From Prauserella rugosa (lineage in GTDB: Bacteria; Actinomycetota; Actinomycetes; Mycobacteriales; Pseudonocardiaceae): a stretch of DNA of 64,000 nucleotides. The translations under genes and the position numbers were made by a program. Below, one piece after another: positions 23,884 through 32,258 of the stretch; positions within the stretch are counted from its first letter, which is position 1; every line of letters starts with the position of its first letter. The stretch is taken from contig NZ_JOIJ01000019.1 in NCBI RefSeq assembly GCF_000719975.1, forward strand, positions 1 to 64,000, read 5' to 3'. The notes under the pieces are model-generated. The model searched no databases. It saw nothing but the letters and a program-made list of their open reading frames with translations, and was not told the origin of the DNA.

Positions 23884-25533
23884 ATGAGCAGCGCAACGGA
23901 GCCGGTCGGGGACGCGCCTGACGCACCGAACACAGATCCGGACATCCACACCACGGCGGGCAAGCTCGCCGACCTGTACCTGCGCTACGACGAGGCCGTG
24001 CACGCGGGGTCGGAGCGGGCGGTCGAACGCCAGCACGCCAAGGGCAAGAAGACCGCGCGGGAGCGCGTGGACATGCTGCTCGACCCGGGTTCGTTCGTGG
24101 AGCTCGACGCACTCGCCCGGCACCGGTCGACGAACTTCGGGCTCGAGGCAAACCGTCCGTACGGCGACGGTGTCGTGACCGGGTACGGCACGATCGACGG
24201 ACGCGAGGTGTGCGTCTTCAGCCAGGACGTCACGGTGCTCGGCGGCGCGCTGGGCGAGGTGTACGGCGAGAAGATCACCAAGGTCATGGACCTGGCCGTC
24301 AAGACCGGCAGGCCGATCATCGGCATCAACGAGGGTGGCGGCGCACGCATCCAGGAGGGTGTCGTGTCGCTGGGCCTGTACGCCGAGATCTTCCGCCGCA
24401 ACACGCACGCCTCGGGTGTCGTCCCGCAGATCTCGCTGATCATGGGCACGAACGCGGGCGGGCACGTCTACTCCCCCGCGCTGACGGACTTCGTGGTGAT
24501 GGTCGACGAGACCTCGCACATGTTCATCACCGGCCCGGACGTCATCAAGACGGTCACGGGTGAGGAAGTCACGTTCGAGGACCTCGGTGGCGGGCGCACC
24601 CACAACGCCAAGTCGGGCAACGCCCACTACCTGGCCTCCGACGAGGACGATGCGGTCGCCTACGTCAAGGAGCTGCTGAGCTTCCTGCCGTCGAACAACC
24701 TGGCCGAGGCGCCGGTGTTCGAGGCGCCCGAACCGACGGGCGGCTCGATCGCCGAGGACGTCACCGACGACGACCGCGAACTCGACACGCTGATCCCGGA
24801 CTCGCCGAACCAGCCCTACGACATGCACGAGGTCATCCGCCGGGTGCTCGACGACGGCGAGTTCCTCGAGGTGCAGGAGCTGTTCGCGCCGAACGTGCTG
24901 ACCGGGTTCGGCCGGGTCGAGGGCCACGCGGTGGGCATCGTCGCCAACCAGCCCACCCAGCTGGCAGGCTGCCTCGACATCGACGCCTCCGACAAGGCGG
25001 CCCGGTTCGTGCGCACCTGCGACGCGTTCAACGTGCCGGTGCTGACGTTCGTCGACGTTCCGGGCTTCCTCCCGGGTACGGACCAGGAGTGGAACGGCAT
25101 CATCCGGCACGGCGCGAAGCTGCTGTACGCCTACGCCGAGGCGACCGTTCCCCTGGTCACGGTCATCACGAGGAAGGCCTACGGCGGCGCGTACGACGTC
25201 ATGGGTTCCAAGCACCTCGGCGCGGACATCAACATCGCCTGGCCGAGCGCGCAGATCGCCGTGATGGGCGCGCAGGGCGCGGCCAACATCGTGCACCGCA
25301 AGCGGTTGGCCCAGGCCGGCGAGAACGGCGAGGACGTCGAACAGCTGCGCGCCGAGCTGATCCAGGAGTACGAGGACACGCTCTGCAACCCGTACGTCGC
25401 GGCCGAGCGCGGCTACGTCGACGCGGTCATCCCACCCGCGCACACGCGCGGACACGTCACGCGTGCGCTGCGGATGCTCCGCGAGAAACGCGAGACCCTG
25501 CCCCCGAAGAAGCACGGGAACATTCCGCTGTGA
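23884..25533 (+). CDS. accD5: acyl-CoA carboxylase beta subunit (AccD5/PccB type)
   Basis: 549 aa carboxyltransferase subunit, close in length and motifs to mycobacterial AccD5 and Streptomyces PccB. It transfers CO2 from carboxybiotin to propionyl- or acetyl-CoA. The N-half crotonase fold has [20 protein letters not shown] and the oxyanion motif [12 protein letters not shown]. The C-half has [20 protein letters not shown] and [17 protein letters not shown] 23884 lies 8 nt after a TAAGCT box, probably a leaderless mRNA. It is coupled to accE5 by a 4-bp overlap. Partners in the window are AccA3 and BirA. Confidence 0.95.
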   Translation: MSSATEPVGDAPDAPNTDPDIHTTAGKLADLYLRYDEAVHAGSERAVERQHAKGKKTARERVDMLLDPGSFVELDALARHRSTNFGLEANRPYGDGVVTGYGTIDGREVCVFSQDVTVLGGALGEVYGEKITKVMDLAVKTGRPIIGINEGGGARIQEGVVSLGLYAEIFRRNTHASGVVPQISLIMGTNAGGHVYSPALTDFVVMVDETSHMFITGPDVIKTVTGEEVTFEDLGGGRTHNAKSGNAHYLASDEDDAVAYVKELLSFLPSNNLAEAPVFEAPEPTGGSIAEDVTDDDRELDTLIPDSPNQPYDMHEVIRRVLDDGEFLEVQELFAPNVLTGFGRVEGHAVGIVANQPTQLAGCLDIDASDKAARFVRTCDAFNVPVLTFVDVPGFLPGTDQEWNGIIRHGAKLLYAYAEATVPLVTVITRKAYGGAYDVMGSKHLGADINIAWPSAQIAVMGAQGAANIVHRKRLAQAGENGEDVEQLRAELIQEYEDTLCNPYVAAERGYVDAVIPPAHTRGHVTRALRMLREKRETLPPKKHGNIPL

Positions 25534-25778
25534 GTACCGCAGACGAGACCGAAGCGGCCGAGCCGTCCCAGCCGTTGTTGCGGGTGGTGCGCGGTGAGCC
25601 CGACGACACCGAGCTCGCCGCACTCACGGCCGTGGTCGCGAGCCTGGCCGCGAGTGGCGGCGAGACCGACGGCGACGACACTCCGGCCCGTTCCCGCTGG
25701 GCGGACCGCGCCGCCCTGGTCCGCGCGCCGCTGACGCCTGGTCCAGGAGCGTGGCGGGCGTCGGCCTTCCGCCGCTGA
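25530..25778 (+). CDS. accE5: acyl-CoA carboxylase epsilon subunit
   Basis: 82 aa. GTG 25530 overlaps the accD5 stop by 4 bp. The N-terminal [20 protein letters not shown] is the conserved strand-helix of the AccE/PccE family, and the C-terminal [13 protein letters not shown] with its Trp is the usual end. The epsilon subunit stabilises the AccA3-AccD5 holoenzyme in actinobacteria. Confidence 0.92.
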   Translation: MSTADETEAAEPSQPLLRVVRGEPDDTELAALTAVVASLAASGGETDGDDTPARSRWADRAALVRAPLTPGPGAWRASAFRR

Positions 25779-25894
25779 CGGAGGCTGCACCGCTGACCCG
25801 CAGCGGCAGACCCCGCACCGGCAGGCCCGCACCGCTGATCCGGACCTGAGCAGGCACGGACCTGAGCAGGCACAGTGCGGATGTGGACGCCGGG

Positions 25895-27238
25895 TCAGCG
25901 TGTGGTGGCGAGGGCGTCCGGGGATTCGCCGGCCTGCCCGGTGCCGGCAGCGGGCACGCCGGACGAAGCGGTGAACTCCGAGCTGTCCCTGCCTGCGCTG
26001 CCGCGCAACCGCAGTACGGCCACCGCGCCGAGCACGGCCAGCACGAGCGGCACCCCGAAGGCGTAGCGCTGCGCGTCGACCTCGGTGACGCCCGCGGCCA
26101 GCAGCCCGTCCACGGCGAGACCGACCCCGAGCTGTGAGACGACGGCGAAGGTGAACCCGCCCATGTTGGCAAGGCCGCTGGCGATGCCTCCGCGGTGCTG
26201 GGGGCTGGAGGATCGGGCGAGGTCGAAGGCGAGCATGCTCACGCCTCCGCCGACGCCGAGCGCGACCATCGCCGGCAGCAGCGTCCACACCGGTGCCGAC
26301 GCAGGCAGCGCGGTGAGCAGGACCGCCCCGCACAACGCGATCGCGACGGCTCCGAGCACGAGACCGCTACGCAGGTCGGGACGGCGGGAGGCCACCTGGC
26401 CCGCGACGGTGCTGCTCACGACGAAGCCGAGGACGACGACGGTCACGAGCCCGGCCGCTCCCGACTCGGTCAGCCCGTGCGCGGCAACGAGGTACGGCTG
26501 GCCCAACACGGCCGTGAACGAGACGAACGATCCCATGAGCACGAAGTGCGTCAGCAACGCGTGGCGCACTCCGCGGGCCCGCCACGTGCCGCGCAGGCTC
26601 TCGCGGAGCGTCTCGGCGGGAGCGGGCCGGTCGGCCTTCCGCACGCGCGGCTCGGGCGATTCGCGCAGCGCCACCACGACGGCGACGAGCACGACCACCG
26701 TGATGACGCTCGCGCTCAGGAACGCACCGGTCCAGCCCTGGGAGTGCAGCAGCGCGGCCAACGGGGACGTCGCCACGAGCTGACCGAGTCCGCCGATCAT
26801 GCCGGTCAGCGCGGCGACGAAGGCGTAGCGGTGGCCGGGGAACCAGTTGCGGGTGATGCGCAGAACGCTGACGAACATGCAGGCGTCACCCGCCCCGATG
26901 AGCGCGCGCCCGGCCATGGCGCCGGGGTAGGCCGTGGACAGGGCGAACACGACGGAGCCCGCCGCCATCAGCGCCGTGCCGCCGACCAGCAGGACGCGCG
27001 GTCCGAACCGGTCGTTGCCGATGCCGACGGGCACCTGCAGCAGCGCGTAGAGGGCCAGCTGCACCACCGAGAACACGGCCAGCCCCGTCGCGTCGATGTC
27101 GAACCGCTGCTGGGCGGTCAGTCCCGCCACCGACAGGCTCATGCGGTGGAACATCGCCGCCAGGTAGCAGAGCGCGCCGAGCGACCACATCGCCCACGGC
27201 AACCAGGCCGGCCTGGACTCGAGTGAACGCACACCCAT
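25895..27238 (-). CDS. MFS transporter
   Basis: 447 aa, 12 predicted membrane helices. The first loop is NDRFGPRVLLVGGTALM, the MFS motif A position, and ALIGAGDACMFVSVLRITRNWFP is typical of NNP/oxalate-formate-like MFS carriers. The central cytoplasmic loop is Arg-rich. ATG 27238 is chosen; GTG 27232 is possible. It is divergent from a GntR regulator, with a symmetric sequence between them, so it is probably regulated by it. It converges on accE5. The substrate cannot be deduced. Confidence 0.87.
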   Translation of the reverse strand: MGVRSLESRPAWLPWAMWSLGALCYLAAMFHRMSLSVAGLTAQQRFDIDATGLAVFSVVQLALYALLQVPVGIGNDRFGPRVLLVGGTALMAAGSVVFALSTAYPGAMAGRALIGAGDACMFVSVLRITRNWFPGHRYAFVAALTGMIGGLGQLVATSPLAALLHSQGWTGAFLSASVITVVVLVAVVVALRESPEPRVRKADRPAPAETLRESLRGTWRARGVRHALLTHFVLMGSFVSFTAVLGQPYLVAAHGLTESGAAGLVTVVVLGFVVSSTVAGQVASRRPDLRSGLVLGAVAIALCGAVLLTALPASAPVWTLLPAMVALGVGGGVSMLAFDLARSSSPQHRGGIASGLANMGGFTFAVVSQLGVGLAVDGLLAAGVTEVDAQRYAFGVPLVLAVLGAVAVLRLRGSAGRDSSEFTASSGVPAAGTGQAGESPDALATTR

Positions 27239-27310
27239 CCCCTCACACACCGCGAAACACGGGACGCACGCCGGCGACCGCACCGCGGCACCCCGGCGAA
27301 ACGGAAAGAC

Positions 27311-27330
27311 ACAACTTGTATCTATGTTGT
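27311..27330. promoter_or_regulatory. candidate GntR operator
   Basis: ACAAC (27311-27315) and GTTGT (27326-27330) form an inverted repeat with a 10-bp AT-rich spacer in the MFS/GntR divergent region. It lies about 16 bp upstream of the TAGACT -10 box (27346-27351) of the GntR gene. AT-rich inverted repeats of this type are usual FCD-GntR targets. Confidence 0.5.
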
Positions 27331-27358
27331 ACTCAACGATGTGGCTAGACTGCGGGGC

Positions 27359-28054
27359 ATGTCAACGAGCGACCGGTCACACCCGTCTGTCGCGGTGCAG
27401 CCGCCGGCCGCGTCCCGACCCCGCCGCCCGGCCAGCGAGCGCGTCTACGAGTGGGTCAAGGAACGCATCCTCGACGGCCGTCTCCCCGGCGGACAGCTGC
27501 TCAGCGAAGGGGAGGCGGCGGAGGCGCTGAGCCTGTCGCGCACCCCGGTTCGCGAAGCGTTCCTGCGTCTCGAGGTCGAGGGTCTGCTGCGCCTGTACCC
27601 CAAACGAGGGGCCCTGGTCGTGCCGGTCTCCCCCGACGAGGTGGGCGAGGTGACCGAGGCGCGCATCCTGCTGGAGAGCCACGCGGCCGAACGCGTCGTC
27701 GAACGTGGCATCGCCGCCGACGTCGCCGGGCGCATGCGCGCGGTCCTCGCCCGGCAGCGCGACGTCGACACCCCCGACGAGACGGCACGGTTCTCCGCAC
27801 TGGACCGCCAGTTCCACGCCACGCTCGTCGAGGCCGCCGACAACAGCCTGATCTCACACTTCTACTCCGGACTGCACGACCGGCAGGTGCGCATGGCCAC
27901 GTCGGCGCTCCAGCGGGTGCCGGGCAGGCGCGCGGCGATCCTCGACGAGCACGAGGAACTGTGCACCCTCCTCGAGCACGGCGACGCCGAGGGTTTCCGC
28001 CACCGCCTCGCCGCCCACATCGGCAGCACCCACGGAGCGCTCCTCGACAGCTGA
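27359..28054 (+). CDS. GntR family (FadR/FCD) transcriptional regulator
   Basis: 231 aa. The winged HTH at residues about 20-85 (RVYEWVKERILDGRLPGGQ, EAAEALSLSRTPVREAFLRL, GLLRLYPKRGALVVPVS) is followed by an all-helical FCD ligand domain at 95-225 (ARILLESHAAERVV, ALDRQFHATLVEAADNSL, EHEELCTLLEHGDAEGF, AAHI). The metal-site Asp/His residues (DRQFH, EHEEL, AAHIG) are present. ATG 27359 lies 7 nt after TAGACT, a leaderless promoter. It is divergent from the MFS gene and probably represses it. Its last codons and stop are part of a 23-bp direct repeat shared with the SDR pseudogene. Confidence 0.92.
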   Translation: MSTSDRSHPSVAVQPPAASRPRRPASERVYEWVKERILDGRLPGGQLLSEGEAAEALSLSRTPVREAFLRLEVEGLLRLYPKRGALVVPVSPDEVGEVTEARILLESHAAERVVERGIAADVAGRMRAVLARQRDVDTPDETARFSALDRQFHATLVEAADNSLISHFYSGLHDRQVRMATSALQRVPGRRAAILDEHEELCTLLEHGDAEGFRHRLAAHIGSTHGALLDS

Positions 28055-28061
28055 CGGCCGG
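28039..28061. repeat. direct repeat, left copy (GntR 3' end)
   Basis: 23 bp containing the last codons (…LLDS), the stop and following bases of the GntR gene. It is identical to 28508-28530 except at one position, with the last 19 bp perfect. The two copies bracket the SDR remnant. Confidence 0.75.
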
Positions 28062-28523
28062 CGCCGCGAGCACGGGCCTTTCCGGCCGACGCCGGCGACG
28101 AGCACGCACTCCGCACGGCGTTGACCAAGGCCGCGCGTGATGCCGTCCATGAAAGCGGCCGGACGCGGGACGATTCTGTTCACCGGCGGTGGACTCGCCC
28201 TCGAACCGTATCCGGAGTGGGCCACGCTGGCCGCGGGCAAAGCCGCGCTCCGCAGCCTCGGCCTGGGGTTGCACAAGCAGCTTCTGCCTTGGGGCATCCA
28301 CGTGGCCGTGGTGGCGGTGGCGGGAATCGTCGAGCCGGAGGGCCCGTTCGACCCCGATCGCATCGCCGACCAGTACTGGCGTCTGCACCGGCAACCCCTC
28401 GCCCACGCGCAGCGCGAACTCGTCCATCTGCCCGAGGGCGCGGATCCCTTCTACAACGACCCCTCGGCCCGCCACCGCGACGTCTCCGAACCGATCGTGG
28501 CGCAGCCGCTGCTCGACAGCTGA
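28062..28523 (+). pseudogene. short-chain dehydrogenase remnant
   Basis: Decayed SDR gene. From about 28079 one frame reads FPADAGDEHALRTALTKAAR, like an SDR strand-helix segment. From about 28137 a different frame reads MKAAGRGTILFTGGGLALEP, then WATLAAGKAALRSLGLGLHK with the catalytic Lys region (the usual Tyr is replaced), and ends in QPLLDS. The N-terminal NAD-binding glycine motif and roughly 60-70 central residues are missing, and the two pieces are out of frame, so an internal deletion at about 28135 is likely. Translation from 28137 would give 128 aa, but a functional enzyme is not expected. The family assignment of the first piece is an inference. Confidence 0.65.
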
Positions 28524-28530
28524 CGGCCGG
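28508..28530. repeat. direct repeat, right copy (SDR remnant 3' end)
   Basis: Second copy of the 23-bp repeat at 28039-28061. It includes the stop of the SDR remnant and lies 26 bp before maf. Confidence 0.75.
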
Positions 28531-28556
28531 GTGGGCAGAGCCTCTAACCTGAGCAC

Positions 28557-29201
28557 GTGCGTTTCGTTCTTGCCTCCGCCTCCCCCGCCCGCCTGTCCGT
28601 CCTCCGCGCCGCCGGCATCGACCCCGAGGTCATCGTCTCCGGCGTCGACGAGGACGCCGTCACGGCAAGCCTGTCCGACCCCGAGCCCGCCGACGTGGTG
28701 ACGGCGCTGGCCTCCGCGAAGGCCCACGCCGTGGCCGAGACGCTCACCGGCAGCACCGACGGTGACACCGACCAGGACACGCTCGTCGTCGGCTGCGATT
28801 CGATGCTCTCGATCGGCGGCAGCCTCGTCGGCAAACCGCACACCCCCGAGGTCGCCCGTAAACGCTGGGCCGAGATGGCGGGCGGCACGGGCGAACTGCT
28901 CACCGGCCATGCCGTGCTGCGCCTGTCCGGCGACGCGGTGACCGCCGAGGCGAGCGACACCCGCACCACCGTGGTGCGATTCGCCACGCCCCCGCAGCAC
29001 GAGCTGGACGCCTACGTCGCCACCGGTGAGCCCCTGCACGTCGCCGGGTCGTTCACCCTCGACGGACTCGGCGGATGGTTCGTCGAGGGCGTCGACGGCG
29101 ACCCGTCGAGCGTGATCGGTATCAGCCTTCCGCTCACCAGGGAGCTGCTCGGCCGGGTCGGTGTGAGTGTCGTCGACCTCTGGCGCACCACCGGCGAATG
29201 A
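28557..29201 (+). CDS. maf: Maf-like nucleotide pyrophosphatase
   Basis: 214 aa Maf/Ham1-fold protein. Signatures are RFVLASASPARLSVLRAAGI, SGVDEDAVTAS, a VVGCDSML acidic site, GKPHTPEVARKRWAEMAGG, TGHAVLRL, YVATGEPLHVAGSFTLDGLGG, and a C-terminal SVIGISLPLTRELL. Family members hydrolyse non-canonical or UTP/TTP nucleotides and can inhibit septation. GTG 28557 follows TAACCT by 6 nt (leaderless). Its position after accD5/accE5 matches Rv3282. Confidence 0.93.
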   Translation: MRFVLASASPARLSVLRAAGIDPEVIVSGVDEDAVTASLSDPEPADVVTALASAKAHAVAETLTGSTDGDTDQDTLVVGCDSMLSIGGSLVGKPHTPEVARKRWAEMAGGTGELLTGHAVLRLSGDAVTAEASDTRTTVVRFATPPQHELDAYVATGEPLHVAGSFTLDGLGGWFVEGVDGDPSSVIGISLPLTRELLGRVGVSVVDLWRTTGE

Positions 29202-29513
29202 CCTCTGCGCCTGCTCGAGACGCCCCGCACTGGGTCCGGACATAACCGGCACGTCGACGAGGTCGGCCGCAGTGGACGATCGAGGGGCACATACTCGAAA
29301 GTGATTCGCCTGTGGACTGTCGTCATTCGACAGTGGGACCCGCGGCCCGGGAATCGCGAAAGCGTTGCGTGACAACGTGTCACTCTTTCATGTTCACCCA
29401 GGGTACGATCGCATGGGAGGGGTTGCGTGTTTCTCTCCAACCGGACGACGATCTTGTTGTCGGGCCACCCCCGGCCCAACAACGGATGTGCCAATTCCTA
29501 GGGAGACTGGAAA
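29202..29513 (+). promoter_or_regulatory. 312-bp upstream region of the small secreted protein gene
   Basis: No gene. It contains a perfect 15-bp palindrome GTGACA-ACG-TGTCAC (29369-29383) just upstream of a TACGAT -10-like box (29404-29409), so transcription would start near 29416 and leave a 5' leader of about 100 nt. A GGGAGA ribosome binding site lies at 29501-29506. This leader length is unusual next to the many leaderless genes in the window. Confidence 0.5.
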
Positions 29514-29750
29514 TTGCGTAAGACCCTGGCTCGTACCACCGCCGCTACCGCCATCGCTCTGGGCGCCCTCACCGCCGGCGCCGGCATGGCCTCCGCCGGC
29601 ACGATCGACGTGCCCGAGGTCCCGGCCGACCCGACCGGTGTGGACTACGTGAACACCTGGAACGAGTCCGGTGCCCACCTCGGCGCCGGCGCCGCCGGCC
29701 TGGTCAGCTCGGCCTGGGCGGGCGCGATCCCGTCGATCCTCGGCGCCTGA
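29514..29750 (+). CDS. small secreted protein, unknown
   Basis: 78 aa from TTG 29514 (ribosome binding site GGGAGA about 8 nt upstream). The N-terminus MRKTLARTTAATAIALGALT is a clear Sec signal peptide, with probable cleavage after AGMASA near residue 28. The mature protein is about 50 residues: an acidic start (GTIDVPEVPADPTGVDYVNT), then a Gly/Ala-rich hydrophobic C-terminus (GAHLGAGAAGLVSSAWAGAI). No Cys. Not recognised. It is a stand-alone gene with a long leader and a strong terminator, which suggests an abundant, regulated exported peptide. Confidence 0.8.
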   Translation: MRKTLARTTAATAIALGALTAGAGMASAGTIDVPEVPADPTGVDYVNTWNESGAHLGAGAAGLVSSAWAGAIPSILGA

Positions 29751-29774
29751 GGACGGCATTCGCCAGCCTGATAC

Positions 29775-29810
29775 CGAAATCCCCGGACGGTTCACCGTCC
29801 GGGGATTTCG
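29775..29810 (+). terminator. hairpin terminator after the small secreted protein gene
   Basis: Perfect 16-bp arms (29775-29790 and 29795-29810) with a TTCA loop, 25 bp past the stop. Right-arm end ATTTCG. Confidence 0.85.
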
Positions 29811-29946
29811 CGTGTCCGACCCCGGGATGTGTCCACGTCAACAGCCCGGTTGTCGCGCGTCCGGGTAACGTCGGCGGCGTTCGCCGAACCGACTCACCGA
29901 CAGACGCAGACACACGTGCACCCACGGGTGCGGACGAGGAGCTGAC

Positions 29947-30717
29947 GTGGAGCAGCAGGAGTTCGCGGGGAAGATCGCGTTCGTGACGGGCGCGGCACAG
30001 GGCATCGGTGCGGCCGTCACGCACGCGCTGCGGAACGCGGGGGCCACCGTGGTGGCCACCGACCGCAACCCGCGGATCGCCGAGGCCTACGCAGGGATCG
30101 ACGGTGTCACCGCGATCCCGTGCGACGTGACCGATTCGGCGCGGGTGGACGAGGTCGTGGCGCAGGCCGAGGACGCGGTCGGGCCTATCGACGTGCTGGC
30201 GAACGTCGCGGGTGTACTGGCGAAGGGACCCGTGGAGTCCTATTCGGATTCCGACTGGCGATTCACGTTCGCGGTCAACACCGACGGCGTGTTCCACGTC
30301 TCCCGCGCCGTCGCGCGGCACATGGTCCCACGTGCCCGCGGCAGCATCGTCACGGTGTCGTCGAACGCGAGCGGCGTCCCGCGGCGCGGCATGGCGGCCT
30401 ACGCCGCGTCGAAGGCGGCGGCCACGATGTTCACCAAGTCGCTGGGCCTCGAGCTGGCCGACCACGGCATCCGCTGCAATGTGGTGTGCCCCGGTTCGAC
30501 CGACACACCGATGCAGCGCACGATGTGGGAACAGGACGGCGGGGGCCCCGATCCGATCCTCAAGGGCGACCCCGAGAACTACCGCGTCGGCATCCCGTTG
30601 CGCCGGATCGCCGATCCGTCCGATGTGGCCGACGCGGTGCTCTACCTCGCCTCCGACCGTGCGCGGCAGGTCACGATGCAGGAGCTGTACGTCGACGGTG
30701 GCGCGACCCTGAAGTGA
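29947..30717 (+). CDS. dhbA: 2,3-dihydro-2,3-dihydroxybenzoate dehydrogenase
   Basis: 256 aa SDR of the EntA/DhbA type, the last step to 2,3-dihydroxybenzoate. The NAD motif is VTGAAQGIG, the active-site motifs are VTVSSNASG and [20 protein letters not shown], and the EntA-like C-terminus [20 protein letters not shown] continues to [16 protein letters not shown] 29947 is preceded by GAGGAG (29936-29941). It is the only siderophore gene on the plus strand; it converges on the exporter gene and needs its own promoter. No iron box was seen in its 136-bp upstream gap. Confidence 0.9.
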   Translation: MEQQEFAGKIAFVTGAAQGIGAAVTHALRNAGATVVATDRNPRIAEAYAGIDGVTAIPCDVTDSARVDEVVAQAEDAVGPIDVLANVAGVLAKGPVESYSDSDWRFTFAVNTDGVFHVSRAVARHMVPRARGSIVTVSSNASGVPRRGMAAYAASKAAATMFTKSLGLELADHGIRCNVVCPGSTDTPMQRTMWEQDGGGPDPILKGDPENYRVGIPLRRIADPSDVADAVLYLASDRARQVTMQELYVDGGATLK

Positions 30718-30730
30718 CGTCACCGGCAGG

Positions 30731-30766
30731 CTCGGCGGCGGAGGTCACCACGAACCCGCCGCCGAG
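30731..30766 (+). terminator. hairpin downstream of dhbA
   Basis: 11-bp perfect arms (30731-30741 and 30756-30766) with a 14-nt loop, starting 14 bp after the dhbA stop. Confidence 0.6.
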
Positions 30767-30785
30767 CCCGCCGATCACGGGCCAA

Positions 30786-30850
30786 GTCACCGCCAGCCCA
30801 AGTCACCGCCAGTCTGTGTCACCGCCCGAGTCACCGCCCGAGTCACCGGT
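30786..30850. repeat. GTCACCGCC short tandem repeat
   Basis: GTCACCG recurs at 30786, 30802, 30818, 30830 and 30842 (spacing 16, 16, 12, 12) in the dhbA/exporter gap. The last copy overlaps the exporter stop codon. Confidence 0.75.
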
Positions 30851-32258
30851 CCCGCGGTGAGACCTTCGGCAGCCGCCACGATCCGGCCAGCGCCAGCACG
30901 CACAGGCCGAGTACGCACCAGAACGCCGTGGCGAACGCGGCATCCACGTCACCGCCGACGGCAAGGCGGATCTCCAGCAGCACGGCCAGCCCGGCCGTGC
31001 CGACGGCGCCGCCGACGTAGTTGACGAGGCTGAGCGCACTGGAGGCACGGGGAAGCAGGGCACGGTCCACACCGGAGTAGACGATGTTCATCACCGGCGA
31101 GGCGATCATCGACGTGCCGACGCCGCGCACGAGCAGCGTGGCGACGAGCCCCTCGTCGGGCAGGTCCGCCAGCCGGGTCAGCGGCACCGTCGCCGCGATG
31201 ATGAGCACGAAACCGACGAGCACGAGCGTGCGCGGCGGTACGCGGTCGATCAGCGGTTTCACCACGAGCAGTGAGCCCGCGACGGCGCCGATCCCCTGGG
31301 GTGCGAGCATCAGCCCGGCTTCGAACGCCGACAGTCCGCGCCCGGTCTGCAGGTACATCGGCAGCAGGAACATGGTGCCGAACACCGAGGCCGCCGCGAC
31401 GAACAACGCCAGCACGGCCGCACTGAACGGCGGTGTACGCAGCAGCCGGGGGTCGACGAGGGGAACCCGGTCCGAACGCCAGGCGTGCACACCGAACGCC
31501 GCCAGCAGTCCGGCGCCGACGGCGACCGCCGTCACGGCGAGAACCGTGTTCCGGTCCTGCGAACCGAGGTCCGTCAGCCCGAAGATCAACGCGGCGAGGC
31601 CGGGCGAGAGCAGCACCGCGCCGCGCAGGTCGAACGGCGACACGTCGTCGGAGGCGGGCACCCGCGGGACGAGCCACACGGCCAGCAGCATCGCGACGAG
31701 TCCGATGGGGACGTTGACGAAGAACAGCCATTCCCAGCCTGCGATGCGCAACAGCGTGCCGCCCGCGAGCGGGCCGAACACCGGCGCGAGCATCGGCACG
31801 ACGCCGACGATGCTCATGAGGCGCCCCGTCCGCGCCTTGCCCGCCACGCGCGCGAGCAGCGCCTGACCGGTCGGCGGCAGCAGACCGCCGCCGAGCCCCT
31901 GGAGCACGCGGAACACCGCCAGCGATGTCGTCGACCACGCCAGCGCGCACGCCACCGAGCCGACCAGGAACAGCGCCACCGCGCCGAGCCACACCCGCCG
32001 GGCGCCGAACCGTTCGGCCAGCCATCCCGACGTCGGCGCGGCGGCGACCACCGCCAGCAGGTAGGCCGTGCTGGCCCACTGCACCTCGGTGACGGCCGCG
32101 CCGAACTCGACACCGAGGGTGCGCAGTCCGACGTTGACGATCGTCGCGTCGAGCGAGGCCATGAACGTGCCCAGCACGAGCACGAGCGACATGGCCAGCA
32201 GCCTGCCGTCGATCCGCTCCGACTCGACCGGCTCGCCGGTGTTCGCCGCGGCCGTCAC
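30843..32258 (-). CDS. MFS drug:H+ antiporter (DHA2), probable siderophore exporter
   Basis: 471 aa with about 14 membrane helices, the DHA2/EmrB-QacA type. Signatures are LGTFMASLDATIVNVGLRTL (motif D1), LAERFGARRVWLGAVALFLV (motif A) and RVLQGLGGGLLPPTGQALLA (motif C region). GTG 32258 overlaps the NRPS stop by 4 bp, so it is the last gene of the siderophore operon. DHA2 carriers in such a place usually export the new siderophore; drug efflux is the alternative. Confidence 0.9.
   Translation of the reverse strand: MTAAANTGEPVESERIDGRLLAMSLVLVLGTFMASLDATIVNVGLRTLGVEFGAAVTEVQWASTAYLLAVVAAAPTSGWLAERFGARRVWLGAVALFLVGSVACALAWSTTSLAVFRVLQGLGGGLLPPTGQALLARVAGKARTGRLMSIVGVVPMLAPVFGPLAGGTLLRIAGWEWLFFVNVPIGLVAMLLAVWLVPRVPASDDVSPFDLRGAVLLSPGLAALIFGLTDLGSQDRNTVLAVTAVAVGAGLLAAFGVHAWRSDRVPLVDPRLLRTPPFSAAVLALFVAAASVFGTMFLLPMYLQTGRGLSAFEAGLMLAPQGIGAVAGSLLVVKPLIDRVPPRTLVLVGFVLIIAATVPLTRLADLPDEGLVATLLVRGVGTSMIASPVMNIVYSGVDRALLPRASSALSLVNYVGGAVGTAGLAVLLEIRLAVGGDVDAAFATAFWCVLGLCVLALAGSWRLPKVSPRDR

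Noticed and set aside
29369..29383. CRP/GlxR-type site upstream of the small secreted protein gene
   Set aside because: The half-sites GTGA and TCAC are separated by 7 rather than 6 bases, so it does not fit the CRP consensus; kept only as an unassigned palindrome.
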